From a virus: a DNA stretch of 23,253 bases. The stretch's first letter is position 1; every line of letters starts with the position of its first letter. The position numbers and the translations under genes are program-made. Under the pieces are notes generated by a model that was not told the DNA's origin, did not search any database, and saw nothing but the letters and a program-made list of their open reading frames with translations. The DNA lies in the IMG/VR virus record IMGVR_UViG_3300025108_000398, positions 1 through 23,253 of that record; one strand, given 5' to 3'. Positions 7,348 to 14,753 of this stretch are shown piece after piece.

Positions 7348-8883
7348 ATGGCTATAAAGATTGCAGGTACTACAGTAGTAGATAATAGCAGAGGCTTAAC
7401 TAACATTGCCACTGTTGATGCAACAACTGCAACAGCTATAGGTAATGCTGGCGTAGGAGGTGGAGGTACACACGACTTTGTAGCTAGTGGTGCTATAGCT
7501 AATGGCGATGTAGTGGGTTTAAATGCTGATGGTACTGTTAGTGTAGTGTCTCCTAGTGGGGTTGCTTCAGCCTTGGGGTCAGAGACAGTTTTTTCAACCG
7601 CTACCACATCTAATTTCTCGGCTACTTTTGATAGTAATTCTAATAAGATTGTCGTTGTTTATCGTGTTAGCGGAACTAGCCTAGCTGTAGTTGGAACTGT
7701 ATCAGGGACAACAATATCGTTTGGCTCTCCTGTTGTTTTTGATAGTAATCCTCTAGTGTATCCTTCTATTGTATTTGATAGCAGTGCTAATAAAATTGTT
7801 GTAGCTTGGAAAGATTCTAACAATAATTACGGAACTGCTATAGTAGGAACGGTAAGTGGTACTTCTATTAGTTTCGGTACAAAGGTAGTATTTGAAAGCG
7901 CCAGCACAGGTTATATATCCGCTACTTATGATGTAAACTCTAATAAAGTTGTAATAGCTTATTCAGATTTAGCTAACTCATTTTACGGTACGGCTATAGT
8001 AGGAACTGTAAGTGGTACTTCTATTAGTTTTGGTAGCCCTACTGTTTTCAATGCGGGTCAAACAGTACTTTGTGAAGCTGCTTATGATAGCTATAGTAAT
8101 AAAGTAATTATAGCATACAGAGATAATGGTAACTCTAGTTATGGTACTGCTATAGTAGGAACGGTAAGTGGTACTTCTATTAGTTTTGGGTCTGAGGTAG
8201 TATTTGAAAGCTCTTTTATAAGTAGTATATCCTCTACTTTTGATAGTAAAAACAATAAGGTTGTCATCTGTTACAACGCTTCTAGCTTGGGCAAGGCTAT
8301 CGTTGGTGAAGTTAGTGGTACATCTATAACTTTTGGTAGTGCCGACACTTTTAGAAGTGCATCAGCAGGAGAGATTTCGGTTACGTTTGACTCAAGTTCT
8401 AACAAAGTAGTTATTTCTTACGACTACAACTACGATGGATTTATAGTAGCAGGAACGGTAAGCGGTACATCTATCACATTTGATGCAGCGGAAACTTACA
8501 CGTTAGGACGAAGCCAAGAGACTTCAACTACTTTTGATAGCAACTCAAATAGGGTGGTTACTTTTTTTAGGGCGCAGAATAATTCAGACTATGGTACATC
8601 TGTGGTCTATAAACCTTCTTCAACCAACGCCTCTAACTACATCGGCATAGCAGACGGAGCTACCTCTAACTCAGCTACAGGTAAGATCACTATCAATGGT
8701 GGTGTTAACGAAGGGCAGTCAAGCCTAGCTGTAGGCACAACCTACTACGTTGCTGACAACGGTGACCTACAAACAACTAACAACGGACGCAAGATAGGCA
8801 AAGCTATCAGTGCATCAGAATTACAAGTCAAAACTAAACTCACGGGTAGTGAGATGAACGAATACTTAGGAGGTTTGGTCTAA
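7348..8883 (+). CDS. Beta-propeller receptor-binding protein B
   Basis: A 511-aa paralogue of the preceding gene. The N-terminal 67 residues are almost the same (MAIKIAGTTVVDNSRGLTN). Seven repeats follow (about 75-420), with cores such as VVAWKDSNNNYGTAIVGTVS and VIAYSDLANSFYGTAIVGTV, at 49-52-residue spacing. The C-terminal module begins YIGIADGAT and continues GGVNEGQSSLAVGTTYYVAD to NEYLGGLV. It is the plain, uninterrupted version of the module that is split in protein A. No enzyme motif, membrane segment or signal is visible. The likely role is a virion adhesin or fibre-tip protein used together with or instead of protein A. AAGGTGG just after the previous stop serves as ribosome binding site. 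The stop overlaps the next start (TAATG at 8881-8885). Confidence 0.75.
   Translation: MAIKIAGTTVVDNSRGLTNIATVDATTATAIGNAGVGGGGTHDFVASGAIANGDVVGLNADGTVSVVSPSGVASALGSETVFSTATTSNFSATFDSNSNKIVVVYRVSGTSLAVVGTVSGTTISFGSPVVFDSNPLVYPSIVFDSSANKIVVAWKDSNNNYGTAIVGTVSGTSISFGTKVVFESASTGYISATYDVNSNKVVIAYSDLANSFYGTAIVGTVSGTSISFGSPTVFNAGQTVLCEAAYDSYSNKVIIAYRDNGNSSYGTAIVGTVSGTSISFGSEVVFESSFISSISSTFDSKNNKVVICYNASSLGKAIVGEVSGTSITFGSADTFRSASAGEISVTFDSSSNKVVISYDYNYDGFIVAGTVSGTSITFDAAETYTLGRSQETSTTFDSNSNRVVTFFRAQNNSDYGTSVVYKPSSTNASNYIGIADGATSNSATGKITINGGVNEGQSSLAVGTTYYVADNGDLQTTNNGRKIGKAISASELQVKTKLTGSEMNEYLGGLV
7516..7547 (+). repeat. 32-bp perfect direct repeat, copy 2
   Basis: Second copy of the sequence at 5152-5183, in the same codon register and at the same structural boundary of the paralogue. 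Confidence 0.9.
7570..8610 (+). repeat. Seven tandem propeller repeats (protein B)
   Basis: The V-G-T-V-S-G core lies at 7690, 7843, 7999, 8155, 8302 and 8449, spaced 153, 156, 156, 147 and 147 bases. A seventh unit ends as YGTSVVY near 8610. Units 2 to 4 share long nearly identical DNA around the A-I-V-G-T-V-S-G-T-S-I-S-F codons. Units 5 and 6 are shorter and more diverged. Confidence 0.88.
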
Positions 8884-9143
8884 TGAAAAAGACTATAGTA
8901 GAAACAGCGACAGGCTTATCAAAGTATATCTTTGAGGATGCAGCAGAAATAGTGATGTCTCCTGATAACATTGTTACGCCTGACTTCATTATCGGTGACT
9001 TGAATGCTGTTAATGCAACGCTGCATGAGAACGTAACACCACCAGAAGACTGGCAGGGTAATCGTTACACCTTTGATGGTACTACATGGGAAGTTAATCC
9101 TGACTGGGTAGACCCTGCGACACTTGAAGATGAGGGCGAGTAA
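8883..9143 (+). CDS. Small conserved-looking fibre-cassette protein (function unknown)
   Basis: An 86-aa acidic, soluble protein coupled at both ends: its ATG overlaps the stop of protein B and its TAA overlaps the ATG of protein C. A strong TAGGAGG at 8867-8873 lies nine bases before the start. The sequence has KYIFEDAAEIV near the start and ENVTPPEDWQGNRYTFDGTTW in two adjoining parts near the end. I recall this kind of 'DW-x-G-x-x-Y-x-F-D-G-x-x-W' ending from small genes beside phage fibres, but I cannot name a family. Tight coupling between two adhesin genes suggests an assembly helper, cap or accessory of the adhesins. No function is demonstrated. Confidence 0.8.
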   Translation: MKKTIVETATGLSKYIFEDAAEIVMSPDNIVTPDFIIGDLNAVNATLHENVTPPEDWQGNRYTFDGTTWEVNPDWVDPATLEDEGE

Positions 9144-10633
9144 TGGCTTTATTAACTGAATTAATTGCGTCTAATTCTACGGCGTTGACTAGTGCGGGTA
9201 AAATTGAACTTACCACTTCTGAGGATGTTGTTGAGGGTGATACTCTATCCTTCAATTTCAATACGGGTAAGGTTGAGAAAACTACTAGAATAGGTGGTTC
9301 TCGTGAAATATTTCATTCTGATGTGGGGTTTACATATAGGCTGTATGAAGTCCTCTACATACCAGAAATAGATAAAACAGCATTTTTGATGTATAACGCT
9401 ACCAGCAACAACATGGGCGTTATGTTGGCAACTCAAAACGCAAGCACAGGTGCGTACACTTTTGGTAGTTATCATTACCTGAGCAGCGGTAATTACGATG
9501 GGACAACACTTGCTTACGATAGTAATGTAAACAGACTTTTAGCTTTTTATCGTACAAACAGCACACTTAGCTGTAGGTCGTGTTCTATAAGTGGAACGAC
9601 ACTGACAACAGCAAGCACCGCCACTATCGACACTAGTGTCAGTATGGGTCCCGCATATAAGCTAGCAGCTTACCATAACGCATCTGATAATTACACATAT
9701 ATTATGTACGATCAAAGCAACGGTTATGCCGTTACGAGGGTAGGAACTATTGGAGCTTCATCTCAATCTTGGTCAGGTGCTGACGGACACTCCAGCAATA
9801 GATTTGGTAATAACTATCCAAATGCGTTTGCTATAACCAGTGTAGGAAGTACCGTAATATTTCACTGGTCAAAAAGTGGTAAAAGGGCTGTAGCTGGTCA
9901 ATGGAATGGAGGTTCTTGGACTTGGGGCAGTGAAACTTTTTTAACCACTGACCAGTCTGCCAACAACGGCCCGGCAATGGCCTTTAGGCTTAGTGGCACA
10001 GGCACCTCCAACGATGCGGCATATCTTGCAAAGTATGGAAACAATACTGGTGTATTTCAGTACACTGTGAGTGGAACCACAATATCACCTGCTAACGAGT
10101 ACGGCGTACATTCTAATTCTGGCGAGGGTTGTGTTGGAGGGTATGACCCATCTAATAATAAATATTACTCATTTACTGAGTATAATAATAACGGCGTGTT
10201 GGCTTATAATAAAACAGCAAGTAGCACTTGGCTGGGTAATTTTGAAGATATAGTATATACCAATAACTCCAGTAATATAACGTGCGGAAGCCTTAACACA
10301 CAGACAGGTTTTTTTACCGTTGGGAATGATACCAATATGGAGGCTTACTCGCATAGGCCAATTGAAGATAACTACAAGACTTTTATAGGTGTTGCAGCCG
10401 AGGCGGCATCTGCAAACACTGCGGTAAAAATAAACAACGCTGGAACTATTGCAACGGGTCTCTCGGGACTAACGCCGACTACGGCTTATCGGATTAAGTT
10501 TGATGGAACCTTTGAGTACGACACCAGTTTTGCATATGGCTTATTAAATAGCACCAATAGAGCAAGGATAACTGGTATTGCACTAACGTCTACTACAATG
10601 TTAATGTTAAATGACTTTTTGACTAACCCCTAA
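9143..10633 (+). CDS. Beta-propeller receptor-binding protein C (diverged)
   Basis: A 496-aa third member of the cassette, much more diverged. The N-terminal part keeps the same element in altered form (EDVVEGDTLSFNFNTGKVEK against GDVVGLNADGTVSVV). About seven aromatic and Gly/Asn-rich repeats can be counted, for example AYDSNVNRLLAFYRTNST, VGSTVIFHWSKSGKRAVAGQ and YDPSNNKYYSFTEYNNNGVL. A C-terminal module starting FIGVAAEAASANTAVKINN ends the protein, but it is longer and different after that point (LLNSTNRARITGIALTSTTM). The protein is probably another virion adhesin with a distinct ligand. The start is set by TAATG overlap with the 86-aa gene and a GAGGGCGAG stretch just upstream. The last codons lie inside a 12-bp inverted repeat that reaches the next gene's ribosome binding site. 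Confidence 0.7.
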   Translation: MALLTELIASNSTALTSAGKIELTTSEDVVEGDTLSFNFNTGKVEKTTRIGGSREIFHSDVGFTYRLYEVLYIPEIDKTAFLMYNATSNNMGVMLATQNASTGAYTFGSYHYLSSGNYDGTTLAYDSNVNRLLAFYRTNSTLSCRSCSISGTTLTTASTATIDTSVSMGPAYKLAAYHNASDNYTYIMYDQSNGYAVTRVGTIGASSQSWSGADGHSSNRFGNNYPNAFAITSVGSTVIFHWSKSGKRAVAGQWNGGSWTWGSETFLTTDQSANNGPAMAFRLSGTGTSNDAAYLAKYGNNTGVFQYTVSGTTISPANEYGVHSNSGEGCVGGYDPSNNKYYSFTEYNNNGVLAYNKTASSTWLGNFEDIVYTNNSSNITCGSLNTQTGFFTVGNDTNMEAYSHRPIEDNYKTFIGVAAEAASANTAVKINNAGTIATGLSGLTPTTAYRIKFDGTFEYDTSFAYGLLNSTNRARITGIALTSTTMLMLNDFLTNP

Positions 10634-10657
10634 TGACCAACGAAATTAGTCAAAAAG
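10615..10657 (+). promoter_or_regulatory. 12-bp perfect inverted repeat overlapping a ribosome binding site
   Basis: CTTTTTGACTAA (10615-10626) is exactly complementary to TTAGTCAAAAAG (10646-10657), with a 19-base loop holding the stop codon of protein C. The right arm includes the first three bases of the AAGGAG (10655-10660) used by the gene at 10670. No U-run follows, so it is not a standard terminator. It could mask the ribosome binding site in the mRNA. Confidence 0.75.
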
Positions 10658-10669
10658 GAGAAAGAAACG

Positions 10670-11017
10670 ATGGAAAACATTAAACTTCCTATTGCTCTTG
10701 TTGCAGCTATGGCTGTACAGCTTGCGGGTGGAGTATGGTGGGTGTCTCAACAGGCATCTACTATTGCAGGCTTAGAGGAGACTGTCAGTCAGCTTGGCTC
10801 ACGTATGGCTATTGAGGACAACATTAACCTCAAGCGTGACGTTGAAAGCAATGGCGTAGAGATACAATACGTATGGGATGATGTAGAGGAGCTATGGGAT
10901 GAGCTTGCCTCTATGACATTAGCTATCAATGAGATCAATAAACTCAAGCAACGCATAGCCGTTATGGAAAGTGAGCTTCGGTACATCAACCGTGACCATA
11001 GAGATATGGCAAAGTAA
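10670..11017 (+). CDS. Small membrane-anchored coiled-coil protein, candidate lysis or virion protein
   Basis: A 115-aa protein. Residues about 5-27 form one hydrophobic helix (KLPIALVAAMAVQLAGGVWW). The remainder (about 30-112) is charged and helical with heptad-like Leu/Ile spacing, suited to a coiled coil. Orientation is probably N-in or a signal anchor. No lipobox and no enzyme motif are seen. Its position at the start of a trio of small membrane proteins makes it a candidate holin or spanin-like protein, but there is no diagnostic motif. AAGGAG lies ten bases before the ATG, partly inside the inverted repeat described separately. Its stop is one base before the next start, so the pair is probably coupled. 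Confidence 0.8.
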   Translation: MENIKLPIALVAAMAVQLAGGVWWVSQQASTIAGLEETVSQLGSRMAIEDNINLKRDVESNGVEIQYVWDDVEELWDELASMTLAINEINKLKQRIAVMESELRYINRDHRDMAK

Positions 11018-11018
11018 G

Positions 11019-11492
11019 ATGATTGAAGTATTAGCTCTTGCAAGCGCAGTCAGTACAGTCGCTAATAGTATCAGTAGTGCAGTAAAGGCGGGTAAAGATG
11101 TAAACAGTCTTATGCCTGCTTTTGGTAAGCTTGCTAATCTTGAGGCAGAGATTGGTGTTGCAGAGAAGGGTAGACACAAAGGACCACTAGGCCGTTTAAC
11201 ATCTACAGAAGAAGAAGGCTTTGCAATTGCTCAAGCAAAGATGAAGCACAAAGAAGTTACGGATGAACTCCGATCTATATGCCAGTTGTACGGACCACCG
11301 GGTATGTGGGAGAGTGTAGTACATGAGCAAGCAAGAGCACGTAAGAGACGCAAGGATGCCCTTGAAGCTGAGGCTGCAAAGAGAGATAAGATCTTCTATG
11401 CACTTACAATAGTAGCCGCTATTGTTGTCTTTGCATTAGGTAGTGCAGGTCTAATCTGGGGCGCTGCAATACTAGCTCAAGAAGTAAGGTAG
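11019..11492 (+). CDS. Helical protein with C-terminal membrane segment (unknown)
   Basis: A 157-aa protein from the ATG at 11019, one base after the TAA of the previous gene. A longer frame opens at 10971 but would overlap the upstream gene by 47 bases and adds unnatural sequence, so the inner start is preferred. The N-terminus is an amphipathic Ala/Ser-rich helix (IEVLALASAVSTVANSISSA). The middle is charged (EQARARKRRKDALEAEAAKR near 108-127). Residues about 131-153 form a hydrophobic helix (FYALTIVAAIVVFALGSAGL). The layout suits a tail-anchored inner-membrane protein or a virion protein that enters the membrane during ejection. No family recognised. Confidence 0.8.
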   Translation: MIEVLALASAVSTVANSISSAVKAGKDVNSLMPAFGKLANLEAEIGVAEKGRHKGPLGRLTSTEEEGFAIAQAKMKHKEVTDELRSICQLYGPPGMWESVVHEQARARKRRKDALEAEAAKRDKIFYALTIVAAIVVFALGSAGLIWGAAILAQEVR

Positions 11493-11505
11493 ACTACACT
11501 AAGGC

Positions 11506-11534
11506 TTGACAAGTAAGCTAAAAACTGTTATAAC
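11506..11534 (+). promoter_or_regulatory. Sigma70-type promoter with extended -10 (P1)
   Basis: TTGACA at 11506-11511, a 17-base spacer, and TATAAC at 11529-11534, preceded by TG at 11526-11527. That is a perfect -35, a 5/6 -10 and an extended -10. It lies in the largest plus-strand intergenic gap of the window and would start transcription near 11541, about 30 bases before the gene at 11573. The upstream bases TAAGGC match TAAGCC at the minus-strand promoter near 22500. Confidence 0.8.
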
Positions 11535-11572
11535 TTAACAATCCTCTACTCAATAAATAGGTACTAAAGAGC

Positions 11573-11827
11573 ATGGGTCAAACAACAATCACAAATGAAG
11601 AACTTGAAGCTATGCTTGATCGTGCGGCCCGTAAGGGTGCGAAGGAGGCATTGGCTTCTATTGGCTTGCTTGATGACTCTGCACAGAGAGACATAACTGA
11701 GATGCGCAGCCTGCTTGAGGCTTGGCGTGATACTCGTAAGTCTATCTGGAACACAGTAACTAAAGTAATGACAGTCTCTATACTCACCTTTATTGCAGGT
11801 GCAGTATGGATGAACTTAGATAAGTAA
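11573..11827 (+). CDS. Small C-terminal-membrane protein, DUF6127-like, candidate holin
   Basis: An 84-aa protein. Residues 1-60 are charged and helical (NEELEAMLDRAARKGAKEAL, then LRD-type heptads and LLEAWRDTRKSIW). Residues about 63-82 form one hydrophobic helix (KVMTVSILTFIAGAVWMNL). This order (an 'L-x-x-x-L-x-R-A-A-x-x-G-A-x-x-A-L' helix, 'L-L-x-A-W-R-D-x-R', then one membrane helix) resembles the family I know as DUF6127 from alphaproteobacteria and their phages. The match is from memory. A holin or holin-like role is plausible by size and topology but not shown. It is the first gene after promoter P1 and starts the ejection-protein block. Confidence 0.75.
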   Translation: MGQTTITNEELEAMLDRAARKGAKEALASIGLLDDSAQRDITEMRSLLEAWRDTRKSIWNTVTKVMTVSILTFIAGAVWMNLDK

Positions 11828-11839
11828 GGGTAAAGTATA

Positions 11840-14737
11840 ATGGCAAGCATAGAAGACATCAAAGCTTTAGCAGACTTAGTATTTATATCCCAGAACACGG
11901 GTGTAGCAACAGCAGATCTGGACGCCGCATATCAGGCTGTAGGCCTGGAAACCAGCCAAGAAAACTCTTTTGCCTTTGTAGCAGCTAATGACCTACTAGC
12001 AGAGAATGGCTACAACGTAGGGGATAACAAGACTTTCTATGGAGGTAATACCCCTGAGGACGTTGGGGCCACATTGCTTTACGATAGATGGCAAGATGCA
12101 CCTACTCAAGAAGAACTTGTAGAAGCAGGTCTTGATGAAATAGTTGTAACGAATAGTAGCGCAGGATCAAATGCTTGGCTTACTCAAGAGCTTGCAACTT
12201 TAGGCATTGATGCCTCTACAACAAGTGCTATAACAGGTAAAACTATAGAGCAAGCGGCTCAAGATAAAGTCAACACTGCTGCACTAGTAGCAACTAACCC
12301 TTACTGGGAACCTATTATAGAAAACGCAGGTTCCTTTGATGCAGCCGAGCTTGATATATTTGAGTGGGGTGACTTACCTAAAAAGAAAAAGCCTATAGTC
12401 CCTACACCTACTACACCTACTGCGCCTGCTGTAACCTCTTCGTCTAACACAGACATACTTAACTTAGGTCAAGGCGAGGTAGCTCCTGTACAAGCTGTAC
12501 CTCAAGTAGTAACACAACAGGTAACACCTCCTAGCTACTACAACCAGCCTCAAATATCAGCAAATACATCTATCAGCAACGAAGAGGCAGGTACATTTAG
12601 TAAGCCTCTTCAGACTGCAGGCCTTAGCGCTGTACCTACTACTGCTACATATAAGACACACTACGCTGGTACACCTGGCTTGGTAGACCCTACTCTTGTA
12701 GCTCCAGTAGGCGGTGGCGTACAGCAAGTTATCTACGGTAATAACTTAGGACAGCAGCAAGTGGTAACTGAAGTAAATGGTAGCCCTACCACCTACGTAC
12801 CGCCGGGGTTTGTTCGTAAGGGTACTCCTCAAGAAGTAGCACAAAAAGAAGCTACTGGCATGGCCCAAGGCGGTACTGTACGTGGTTATGCTGAGGGTGG
12901 GGATGTAGCACTAATCAAGCTAGCTCAAATGAATGGTATGCAAGGCGATGACATAGATACTGCACGTGCGTTTATGAATGCTTCAGAGGGACTACGTAAC
13001 AAAGTCAAAGCTATGGGTGCTCTTATGGGAGGTGCTAAGGAGCCAGAGCCTGTATACGCTAGTGATGGTACATTTATAGAGGATCAAGCCCAGCGCACTC
13101 AGAACTTGATTACCCAGACTATGCAACCTACTCAAGCGCCTGTGTCCTACATTCAGCCAGTAGCTGCAGACTTTGTACCCGTAGACGCTGGACAAGCTAC
13201 TCCTATTGCACCCTACGCAGAGGCAGCTACAGTTGGTACTGTACAACAAGCCAACCAACAAGTCACCCCTGTAGCACAGACCTACGATTTCACCCCAGCT
13301 TACTCACAGGTACAGGCTCAGACAGCTGGACTACAGCCTGCACAGGGTACAGTGTCTGCTCCCGCACAGGTAGCTGCACAACAACAAACTACTACAGCAT
13401 TAACTGGTATGCAAGGCGCACAGGGTACAGCTACTGACGTTGTAGCCCCTGCGCCCAGAGAGATGCAGACAGGTGAACTCATTGACCCTGTAGCTGATGC
13501 GTCTAGTGCTGCTGCCTTTACTGAGCAAGTACAAGCTGCAACTGCAACGCCCAGCGCACAGGCTACTGTAGCAGGTCAACTAGAAGGTCTTATGCAGCAG
13601 TTCGAGGGTGGTGAAACACCTGCATGGGCTGCAGGCTCTATGCGTACAGCTATGGCTACACTCTCTGCTCGTGGCTTAGGTGCGTCTAGCCTTGCTGGTC
13701 AGGCTGTTATCCAAGCTACAATGGAAGCTGCACTACCTATCGCTCAGATGGACGCACAAGTACAGGCTCAGTTTGAGTCCCAGAACTTGACAAACCGTCA
13801 GCAACGTGCTATGCTCTCTGCACAACAACGTGCTACTTTCCTTGGCATGGAGTTTGACCAAGGCTTCCAAGCTCGTGTACAGAACTCAGCACGTATCGGT
13901 GACATAGCTAACATGAACTTCTCAGCGGAGCAGAACATAGCTCTTGAGAATGCACGTGCAGCTAACACGATGAACCTTAACAACCTGTCCAACCGTCAAG
14001 CTATGGTGATGGCTGAGGCTGCAGCTTTGTCTAACTTAGATATGGCTAACCTCAACAACCGTCAACAGGCTGCAGTACAGAACGCTCAAAGCTTCCTACA
14101 GATGGACATGGCTAACCTGTCTAACGAACAACAGACAGCTATCTTTAAGACGCAGCAGAACGTACAGGCTTTGTTCACAGATCAGGCTGCAGAGAACGCC
14201 GCTGCACAGTTCAACGCTACAAGCCAGAACCAGACAGATCAGTACTTTGCTAACCTACGTAGTCAGACTTCACAGTTCAACGCCTCACAGCAGAACGCTA
14301 TGGATCAATTCAATGTTAACTCTGTGAATGCACTGCGTGAGTTTAACTCTGAGATCCAGCAACAGCGTGACTTGTTTAACGCACAGAATGGTCTACTCAT
14401 TGCTCAATCAAATGCACAGTGGCGTCAGACTCTATCTACAGCCAACACTGCAGCGCAGAACGAAAGCAATATGAACTTCGCTAAGACTATTAATGCTTTG
14501 ACTGCTACTAACCTGGACGCATACTGGCAGAGAGAGCGTGACGTTATGAGCTTCGCTTATGCGTCTGGCGAGAGTGCAGCAGATCGCATGGCTACTGTGC
14601 TAGTTGAAGAGCTAAAAGCTGACGCACAGGCAGCATATGCAGATGCCCAAGGACAAGGCGGCTTGTTTGCTACCCTTCTTAAAGGTGGTTTGAACTATAT
14701 GAGTGCCTCTGCTGGCAAAGGTATCATATTAAACTAA
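11840..14737 (+). CDS. Large internal virion / ejection-type protein with 22-residue helical repeats
   Basis: A 965-aa protein in three parts. Residues 1-185 are an acidic mixed domain (IEDIKALADLVFISQNTGVA). Residues about 190-560 are a low-complexity Pro/Thr/Gln/Val linker, broken near 332-390 by MAQGGTVRGYAEGGDVALIK and a short helical segment. The 'GG-x-V ... Y-A-E-G-G' phrase is common in structural proteins of marine phages. Residues about 580-960 are almost entirely helical, Gln/Asn/Ala-rich and very low in Pro and Gly. They include at least six units of exactly 22 residues beginning N-[LF]-[TSN]-[NA]-[RE]-Q. The end turns hydrophobic (LFATLLKGGLNYMSASAGKG). The position before a tail lysozyme and two giant helical proteins suggests an ejection protein released with the genome. 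An extended fibre-like role cannot be excluded. Confidence 0.7.
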   Translation: MASIEDIKALADLVFISQNTGVATADLDAAYQAVGLETSQENSFAFVAANDLLAENGYNVGDNKTFYGGNTPEDVGATLLYDRWQDAPTQEELVEAGLDEIVVTNSSAGSNAWLTQELATLGIDASTTSAITGKTIEQAAQDKVNTAALVATNPYWEPIIENAGSFDAAELDIFEWGDLPKKKKPIVPTPTTPTAPAVTSSSNTDILNLGQGEVAPVQAVPQVVTQQVTPPSYYNQPQISANTSISNEEAGTFSKPLQTAGLSAVPTTATYKTHYAGTPGLVDPTLVAPVGGGVQQVIYGNNLGQQQVVTEVNGSPTTYVPPGFVRKGTPQEVAQKEATGMAQGGTVRGYAEGGDVALIKLAQMNGMQGDDIDTARAFMNASEGLRNKVKAMGALMGGAKEPEPVYASDGTFIEDQAQRTQNLITQTMQPTQAPVSYIQPVAADFVPVDAGQATPIAPYAEAATVGTVQQANQQVTPVAQTYDFTPAYSQVQAQTAGLQPAQGTVSAPAQVAAQQQTTTALTGMQGAQGTATDVVAPAPREMQTGELIDPVADASSAAAFTEQVQAATATPSAQATVAGQLEGLMQQFEGGETPAWAAGSMRTAMATLSARGLGASSLAGQAVIQATMEAALPIAQMDAQVQAQFESQNLTNRQQRAMLSAQQRATFLGMEFDQGFQARVQNSARIGDIANMNFSAEQNIALENARAANTMNLNNLSNRQAMVMAEAAALSNLDMANLNNRQQAAVQNAQSFLQMDMANLSNEQQTAIFKTQQNVQALFTDQAAENAAAQFNATSQNQTDQYFANLRSQTSQFNASQQNAMDQFNVNSVNALREFNSEIQQQRDLFNAQNGLLIAQSNAQWRQTLSTANTAAQNESNMNFAKTINALTATNLDAYWQRERDVMSFAYASGESAADRMATVLVEELKADAQAAYADAQGQGGLFATLLKGGLNYMSASAGKGIILN
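13784..14179 (+). repeat. Six 22-residue helical repeats (hendecad pairs)
   Basis: Units start at 13784, 13850, 13916, 13982, 14048 and 14114, each exactly 66 bases. They open NLTNRQQ, EFDQGFQ, NFSAEQN, NLSNRQA, NLNNRQQ and NLSNEQQ. Twenty-two residues equals two hendecads, the period of right-handed or nearly straight coiled coils. Confidence 0.85.
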
Positions 14738-14753
14738 TTAAGAAAGAAAAGAC

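Noticed and set aside
4984-10633. Diversity-generating retroelement acting on the adhesins
   Set aside because: No reverse transcriptase and no template/variable repeat pair with adenine-directed changes is seen; repeats differ in ordinary ways.
10971-11018. Earlier start for the 157-aa membrane protein
   Set aside because: It would overlap the upstream gene by 47 bases; the ATG at 11019, one base after the stop, is the natural coupled start.
11836-11841. TATAAT just before the 965-aa gene
   Set aside because: No acceptable -35 at 16-18 bases upstream, and the box overlaps the start codon.
13787-13815. TTGACA, 17 bases, TATGCT with an upstream TG inside the 965-aa gene
   Set aside because: The boxes fit well, but they fall in conserved repeat codons (N-L-T-N-R-Q-Q), no gene start follows, and the TAAGSC upstream element of P1/P2 is absent. 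Probably chance; transcription-start mapping would settle it.
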